The notes under the pieces were generated by a model, which saw only the letters and a program-made list of their open reading frames with translations, searched no databases and was not told the DNA's origin. This document shows, one piece after another, positions 58,878 to 64,000 of a stretch of DNA of 64,000 nt. The stretch comes from Diospyros lotus. Lineage: Eukaryota > Streptophyta > Magnoliopsida > Ericales > Ebenaceae. The position numbers and the translations under genes are program-made. The DNA lies in assembly GCF_014633365.1 (NCBI RefSeq), contig NC_068339.1, positions 10,501,925 to 10,565,924 of the forward strand. Direction: 5' to 3'. Positions within the stretch are counted from its first letter, which is position 1, and the number at the start of each line of letters is the position of its first letter.

Positions 58878-61688
58878 ATGAAAATGAGCATCGCCTCCAA
58901 TTTCGGCGCCACTCGCCAAAACCCCGCTTCGCTGCGCTCTCTCCAACCTCTTCCACTTCGATCCGGATTCCATCTCCGACAGTACCGATCATGGCACCGT
59001 CGCCGACTCAAAGCTGCTCGAACGGCGGTGCTGTGCTGTCACTTAGGCCCCTCCTCCCCCTTCGAAGCGGTGTTCCAGAGGTTGCTCTCTCACTTCCCTT
59101 CCGTCAACTCCTTCGACCTGATCTCTCCCGCGCTCGGCCTCGCCGCTGGCGTCGCTCTTTACCTCTCCGACCGCCGGTTTGATTCCCCGCCGTCCGACAT
59201 CGGAGAGTGGACTTTTCTCGCTAGTCCGACGCCGTTTAATCGTTTCGTGACTCTGCGCTGTCCGTCGATGTCGGAGGTGGACGGGAGGGGTAACTGTGGG
59301 AGAATTATTCGAGCGAAGCCGGCCCGTGATGACGAGGATGAGGCGGAGAAATTGGTGTATCAGAGAGTGTGCCTGAGTTGTGAGGATGGCGGAGTGATTA
59401 CGCTGGATTGGCCGGTGAATTTGGATTTGACGGAGTCGTATGGTTTGACGTTGGACACCACGCTTTTGCTCGTTCCCGGGACTGCTGAAGGGAGTATGGC
59501 GGCCAACGTTCGGCTTTTCGTGTGTGAATCGCTGAAGCGCGGTTGTTTTCCCATCGTGATGAACCCTAGAGGATGTGCCGGTTCGCCGCTCACCACGGCC
59601 CGGTGAGTGAGTCAACGAGTTTAATGATCTTTTCCTTCCTGTTAATTTTTTACGTTGTGATGGCTCAATCTCTTGTATCATGACTCTCAATACTACTAAC
59701 ACCTTTGGCTAATCAAGAACACTTGCAGAAATTAATGGTTAGGATGGTCAGCTGGATAAGGCTAGTCAAGACAAAATGGATATAAAATATGCGCAGTAAT
59801 AGTTTCCAGAAATAAAGTGTTTTTCATGAGGCAAATATATTTGATTAAATGGCAGTGAAGGTCAAGTTCATTCAGACTTACCTTAGCTACCTTAGCTTCC
59901 ACATGATTCTGTCCTACTTGTGCACTTGTTAAACCATCATTTCAAGTGTCTTGACATCTTTCAAAGCCTCCAGGACTCGAAATCTCCCACCTAAGCTATG
60001 GTTCAACTAGATTAAGAGCTGAAGTGCAGTTTGTATGCATTGGATTCCTGGCAGTATAGGTGTGAGAGAAAAAAGATGAGACTGGAGGGCAGGATGTAAC
60101 CGAAAATAAGCCATTTCAATGCTATTTGCAAAATAGAGTGGCCTTTCATTTTCAATTTTGAATTTGAGTTCACGAAGCTATGTAATACGGTTAATTTACT
60201 GTACAAATGTCTCCAGAAAAGTTTTATACATGGTTAATTGCTCAGTGTATATTTTAACACTACAAGTGCCATGCATATTTTAGCACCTCAATTCTGTAAT
60301 TCTGTGAACGTATAAACAAGAACCCTATCTTGATTAATAGGATTTGACACTGTTTATGAGAACATAACATGCAGACATAAGTGTTTTGAGTATTAGAATG
60401 CTATCACATTAATGCATGAGTTCTGGACGTCTCTTAGTCCTGGTCCCTGTTCAAATTTTTCTGAGATCAAGCTGGCAGTAGGATCCCTAATAAAATTCAT
60501 CTATGTAGGTTATTTACAGCAGCTGACAGTGATGATATCTCCACAGCTATACAGTACATCAACAGGGCAAGGCCATGGACAACATTGATGGGTGTTGGCT
60601 GGGGTTATGGCGCAAACATGCTGACAAAGTACCTTGCCGAAGTTGGAGAGAGAACACCACTTACAGCTGCCACGTGCATTGACAATCCTTTTGACTTAGA
60701 GGAGGCCACAGGGCCATCATCTCGTCATGATGTTTTTAGTCAGAAGCTATTAGAAGGCCTTGTGGATATTTTGCAATCTAGCAAGGTTGGTAATTGTTGT
60801 GAGGATTCTAGATCTTAAATATGACCACTCAAACTCCTGTCTTATTACACTGGCTATATCTTGACACAAAATTAACAGTATGCACAATCTGGTTAACGTT
60901 CAATTGGCTGAATCTTTACTGCCTTGCATTTATCTCTATAGTGTATTAACTTATATACTGCCTTTTCAATTCTTTCAGGAACTGTTTCGAGGTAGAGCAA
61001 AAGGGTTTGATGTGGAAAAAGCTTTGGAAGCAAAATCTGTCCGTGATTTTGAAAAAGCAATTTCTATGAAATCATATGGTTTTGATGCCATAGAGGACTT
61101 TTATGAAAAATCTAGCAGTAGAAGTATGGTCAGAAATGTGAAGATTCCTGTTCTCTTCATACAGGTGTATATATATTATTCTTGATGTTTGGGCATTTAG
61201 ATGTATAACAAGATCACTTGTGTTATTTGAATTTTGATTTAATCATTGGGTGTTTCAAGTTTATCAAGTATACATGCAAAGATTTTTCAATATTTTGGTT
61301 ATGTTATGCCTTTGTGATATGGCCATTTTAATTGTGGTATTGCTAACATAATAATCTTTCCGTTTTTAGTTGAAAAATTATTGCAACAGATATCTCTTAT
61401 ATATGTACTGGTTGACAAGGGAACCATATTACTGTAGCTTCGCCTCTTACTTGTTATGTGTAAAACTAAACCTCATTATGACCTTTTGTTCCTTAGAAGA
61501 AATACTGACAAATTATGGTCATATTGCTTTATCAGAATGATGATAGAATGGCGCCATTGCTCTCTATTCCACACAGTGTGATAGAAGAAAATCCATTTAC
61601 AAGCCTACTTTTATGCTCTTATTTGCCAGCTAGAACTACTGTGAATGAGAGATCTATTATATCTTGGTACCAGCATCTTACCATTGAG
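58878..61688 (+). CDS. EMB8-like alpha/beta-hydrolase, plastid-targeted, 5' part (4 exons)
   Basis: The exons are 58878-59602, 60509-60785, 60979-61164 and 61536-61688. All introns are GT-AG and in frame, giving 447 aa before the next intron. The first in-frame ATG is at 58878. The N-terminus is Ser/Arg-rich without acids for over 50 residues, fitting a chloroplast transit peptide. A hydrophobic stretch (about 82-96) follows. The hydrolase fold starts at TTLLLVPGT (194-202) with FPIVMNPRGCAGSPLTT at about 224-240, as in EMB8/YheT-type hydrolases. The nucleophile elbow, normally G-x-S-x-G, reads G-W-G-Y-G (272-276), so the catalytic serine is glycine. The candidate acid lies in FIQNDDRM at about 394-401. 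From memory, long Arabidopsis homologues share this serine-free elbow and continue for many hundred residues. The continuation is not seen here, because retroelements fill the following intron. Confidence 0.88.
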
Positions 61689-62116
61689 GTATGAACTTGA
61701 ATTCATTACTATCTTACAATTGAATAAGTTTATTCTGGTGTAGCTATAACTCCTTGTTTATGTGGATTCGCCTGTTATGTGTGCCAAACTAACTGGGTTC
61801 TTATCCGAATCTACAGAAGTAAAGTTTGAAAACAATTTTAAAAATTTAGAATATTCTTAGTTTGATTTGTCTAAAATTCAAACTGATTTCTTAGTCTGGT
61901 ATTGGGCATATGGATTGCTAAAAGAAATGCTTTAAGGTTTTTTTCATAGGTAAAACTTATTACCAACTTGAGAGTATAGCATGATGTATAATATACTGTG
62001 ACTCCTAGCTGGCCTTATATGAAATCCAAGTGAATGGTGTGAGGTTGACAATAAATTTTGAGTTCTTTGCCATATCCAGTGTCAAGTTTTGTGAAAGGTT
62101 TGCAATGTATTATAGG
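61689..62116 (+). other. Start of intron 4 of the hydrolase gene
   Basis: It follows the donor GAG/GTATGA. The region is AT-rich and I see no acceptor followed by homologous coding sequence before the retroelement LTR at 62117. Confidence 0.5.
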
Positions 62117-62436
62117 TGTAGGGTGTCGTATCCCTTGGATCTGATAGGGAGTTCTCTCTTAATAGGAGAGTTTAGGCAGGAATTTAGAGAATGGAGAGAG
62201 AGAAGAATTGAGGGAGAAGAGGATTAGAGAATTAGAGGGAGAAATTGAATAGAATCAAATTCAAAATGTTCGATGCCTACAATTGGCATTGGGCCAAGCT
62301 TATATACTTGGTTCTCAGCAGATTAGCGCCAAGCAACAAAGTTGCCGTTACCGCATTCAAATGTAACAAATTCTAGTAATTACACTGGCCTCTCCTACTT
62401 TGTAGTTATTACATTAGGACCTCTAGGTACACGACA
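62117..62436 (-). repeat. 3' LTR of the minus-strand gypsy element
   Basis: The minus-strand termini are TG...CA. A TATATAAGC word at about 62308-62316 (minus strand) is a candidate LTR TATA box. No second copy lies in the window. Confidence 0.75.
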
Positions 62437-62450
62437 ACTCCCCTTTCCTT
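62437..62450 (-). other. Polypurine tract
   Basis: AAGGAAAGGGGAGT on the minus strand directly abuts the LTR start TGTCGTG, the required position for plus-strand DNA priming. Confidence 0.75.
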
Positions 62451-62515
62451 GAGCTAATTCTTATCCCCAAGAATGGTAAGCAGGCTGGTCGTGTTAGGGA
62501 ATTGGTTGAGAAACT

Positions 62516-63240
62516 CTAGAAGGTATTCCAAGTACTGTTGTCCGGGTGTATTGTAGACCATTGTACAAGCACTTGAGTGATAGGGGCCCCTTGTTGGAAG
62601 ATCACCCTCTTGTTTAAGATAGCCAATGGGTTGGTTGTTGGCTCTTGCTCTTGGAGTGGCAGTGGTAGGGGCTGGCTAACTATTTGATTTTCGTTAGCTT
62701 TTTTGAGAAGGGACACATGGAACACAGGGTGGACTTGGGTTCCTTCTGGTAGCTGTAATCTGTAAGTTACTGGTCCAACCTTTACTGTAATGGAATAGGG
62801 CTCATAGAATTTTGGACTCAGCTTAGTCACTGGTTGCTTCGACATGGACTTGAGTTGGGGCTAGCTGAGTTTGAGGTAAACTTCTTCTCCCACCTCTCAC
62901 TCTCTTTCTATCTGCCATCTGTTTTGTCCGATTCTGTGCCTTAGCCAACTCAGTTTTCAGAGTTTGTAAGATGTTCTGCCGATTTCGTAGATATGTATCC
63001 ACATCTGTCACATAAGTTGGCTCCCCGATCATCCATACTAAATTGGACTTGTACCCATATAAAGCCTCAAATGGTGTCATCAGAATGGAGCGATGGTGAC
63101 TGGAATTATACCACCATTGTGCCAGGGATAACCATTTGTTCTATCCCTTAGATTGTACAAAACAGAAGCACCTGAGATAGGCCTCCAAGCACCTGAGATG
63201 CAAAAGGGCTTCTGGTGGGGCAGATTAAGGATTGGTTCAA
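62516..63240 (-). pseudogene. Gypsy integrase C-terminus with chromodomain-like tail, broken
   Basis: On the minus strand the order is: SLAQWWYNSSHH (about 63100-63135), TPFEALYGY (about 63052-63078), a helical AQNRTKQMADRKR segment, then after a frameshift KLSPKFYEPYSI, YRLQLPEGTQVHPVFHVSLL and, at the end, VLVQWSTIHPDNSTW, the shape of a degenerate chromodomain. This is the integrase C-terminal half of plant chromoviruses, which guides insertion. Stops and at least one frameshift break it. Near 63170-63200 a short CTCAGGTGCTTGGAGGCC-type duplication disturbs the upstream part. Confidence 0.8.
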
Positions 63241-63401
63241 CATTTCTTTGACTAAGGTTTCTGATGTGGTCATTGATCAAGACCCGGCCCAAGGCCTAGC
63301 CGACCATGTCGGAATAGTAACGCTGATAGGCCACTGGTGTATTGGACTTACCAAAGACTAGCAAGCATGAAGGGGAGAATAGGGAATTAGCACATGCAGG
63401 T

Positions 63402-63683
63402 TGTTACAACCAGCATGTGCGCATGGGGGGGGGGGGGGGGGTAGTTTTGTAATCCATAGACTGAGGGAATAATCTGCATGTGCAAGGGAATTCAGTTAGA
63501 GAGGGGCAGAGGAGCGGTATAAAGAGCTGAGAAGAAGAGGGAGAGGGGAGCTAGTTTTTGATAGAAGAATTGGGAGAGTAAGGGCCTCTTGGATGCCCTG
63601 GTTTGTTCGTGTTTTCCGCTGAAAAGTATTGGAAACTATTGATATTTGATTGTTGTTTGGATTTGCTATCTGGTATCCTATCA
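63402..63683 (+). repeat. 5' LTR of the plus-strand element
   Basis: The termini are TG...CA. A G run of about 18 bases sits at about 63426-63443. GGTATAAAGAG at about 63517-63527 is a likely TATA box. Confidence 0.7.
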
Positions 63684-63686
63684 ATT

Positions 63687-63699
63687 TGGTATCAGAGCG
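63687..63699 (+). other. Primer binding site for initiator Met-tRNA
   Basis: TGGTATCAGAGCG is the standard complement of the plant initiator tRNA 3' end, placed three bases after the LTR. Confidence 0.9.
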
Positions 63700-63781
63700 T
63701 TTCGATCCTAATGGTGAACTTGACTGATCCAGTCGGTGATTCGGAGATGAGGGTGGAAGGCATTCGCTGGGAGATGATGCC

Positions 63782-64000
63782 ATGAGGAGTGCGTTTCAAA
63801 AGATGGAGAGACACCTAGCGAACCTGCTAGAGCTGTTTGTGAGGATGCGAGCGAGATGGGAAGAACAGGAGCGGGCGAGCAAGAGGAAGAACGAGGAGAG
63901 ACAGGAGGAGCAAGAGAGAGAGAGAAAGGGGGAGCGTGATGAGGAAGACCAACCTGCGGATTCTCTCGTGTCAAGGGAGGGAACGCCGGTAGCTGGAGGG
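63782..64000 (+). CDS. Gag N-terminus of the plus-strand element (partial)
   Basis: The frame is open from 63740, and the ATG at 63782 starts MRSAFQKMERHLANLLELFV followed by a long charged Glu/Arg/Lys stretch, a likely coiled coil, to the window end. Plant gag proteins often start with such a helical region. A short alternative start at 63711 in another frame stops after 24 codons, so either the gag starts at 63782 or a frameshift separates the two. No capsid motif is reached. Confidence 0.5.
   Translation, partial: MRSAFQKMERHLANLLELFVRMRARWEEQERASKRKNEERQEEQERERKGERDEEDQPADSLVSREGTPVAGG

Larger units (their letters stand above)
62117..63400 (-). mobile_element. 3' part of a minus-strand Ty3/gypsy chromovirus-like element
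   Basis: A 320-bp LTR (62117-62436) begins on the minus strand with TGTCGTGTACC and ends CACCCTACA. It is preceded on that strand by the purine tract AAGGAAAGGGGAGT. Upstream on the minus strand is integrase C-terminal and chromodomain-like coding sequence. The other end of the element is not seen; a plus-strand LTR element begins at 63402 and either interrupts it or sits next to it. The target duplication cannot be checked. Confidence 0.75.
63402..64000 (+). mobile_element. Plus-strand LTR retrotransposon, 5' end only
   Basis: A compact LTR (63402-63683, 282 bp) starts TGTTACAACC and ends CCTATCA. TGGTATCAGAGCG follows three bases later and a gag-like frame follows that. The element continues past the window. 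Its LTR is unrelated to that of the minus-strand gypsy element just before it. Family (copia or chromovirus) cannot be decided from this much sequence. Confidence 0.75.

Noticed and set aside
1..64000. CRISPR arrays, bacterial operons, phage genes, organelle inserts
   Set aside because: No spacer-repeat arrays, ribosome binding sites or organelle genes are visible; all regular repeats have plant transposon or microsatellite explanations.

Overview
This window is nuclear DNA of a flowering plant, almost certainly a eudicot. The evidence is the AT-rich intergenic DNA, genes with U-rich GT-AG introns, two SAUR genes, a plant-type flavin monooxygenase, a plant EMB8-type alpha/beta-hydrolase, and dense plant transposons (Helitron, MULE, Tourist, Ty1/copia, Ty3/gypsy). 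I could not fix the species. Nothing bacterial, phage-like or CRISPR-like is present.

Layout. 0.2-0.8 kb: an intronless gene for a small one-pass membrane protein on the minus strand. 1.7-5.2 kb: a Helitron on the minus strand with intact termini that appears to carry two spliced exons of a host gene. 5.9-6.1 kb: a perfect hairpin followed by degenerate repeats. 6.9-8.5 kb: a non-autonomous MULE with a 9-bp target duplication and a series of palindromes. 10.5-12.5 kb: a Tourist-like foldback MITE, an interleaved second inverted repeat and a 238-bp tandem duplication. 12.5-18.4 kb: gene-free DNA with microsatellites. 18.8-23.2 kb: a complete five-exon flavin monooxygenase gene of the FMO1 type (520 aa). 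25 kb: a degenerate tRNA-Ala, a SINE-like fragment and a possible DNA-transposon MITE. 28.7-29.4 kb: a SAUR gene behind a long leader that contains four copies of a ~175-bp repeat. 30.3-30.95 kb: a second MULE. 36.5-36.9 kb: a second, unrelated-clade SAUR gene on the minus strand. 39.3-41.9 kb: a solo LTR. 45.2-57.5 kb: a nested retrotransposon block. 58.9-61.7 kb: the first four exons of an EMB8-like hydrolase, followed in the next intron by a minus-strand chromovirus-like Ty3/gypsy remnant and then a plus-strand LTR retrotransposon that runs off the window.

The nested block is the most elaborate structure. A non-autonomous gypsy element of the Tat/Ogre type (LTR, PBS, decayed gag and protease, 43-bp tandem array, LTR; target duplication AGTGY) was hit three times: a solo LTR lies in its 5' LTR (TTAAT duplication), another between gag and protease (GTAAT duplication), and a truncated minus-strand copia element in its tandem array.

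The host genes look independent of one another. The two SAURs belong to auxin growth control, the monooxygenase to the family that makes N-hydroxypipecolic acid in Arabidopsis immunity, and the hydrolase to a plastid-targeted plant family. I see no operon-like or clustered pathway. No undescribed system is proven here. The best leads are the Helitron gene capture, the palindrome series in the first MULE, the 43-bp TTGTC/GACAA array, and the missing nucleophile serine in the hydrolase.
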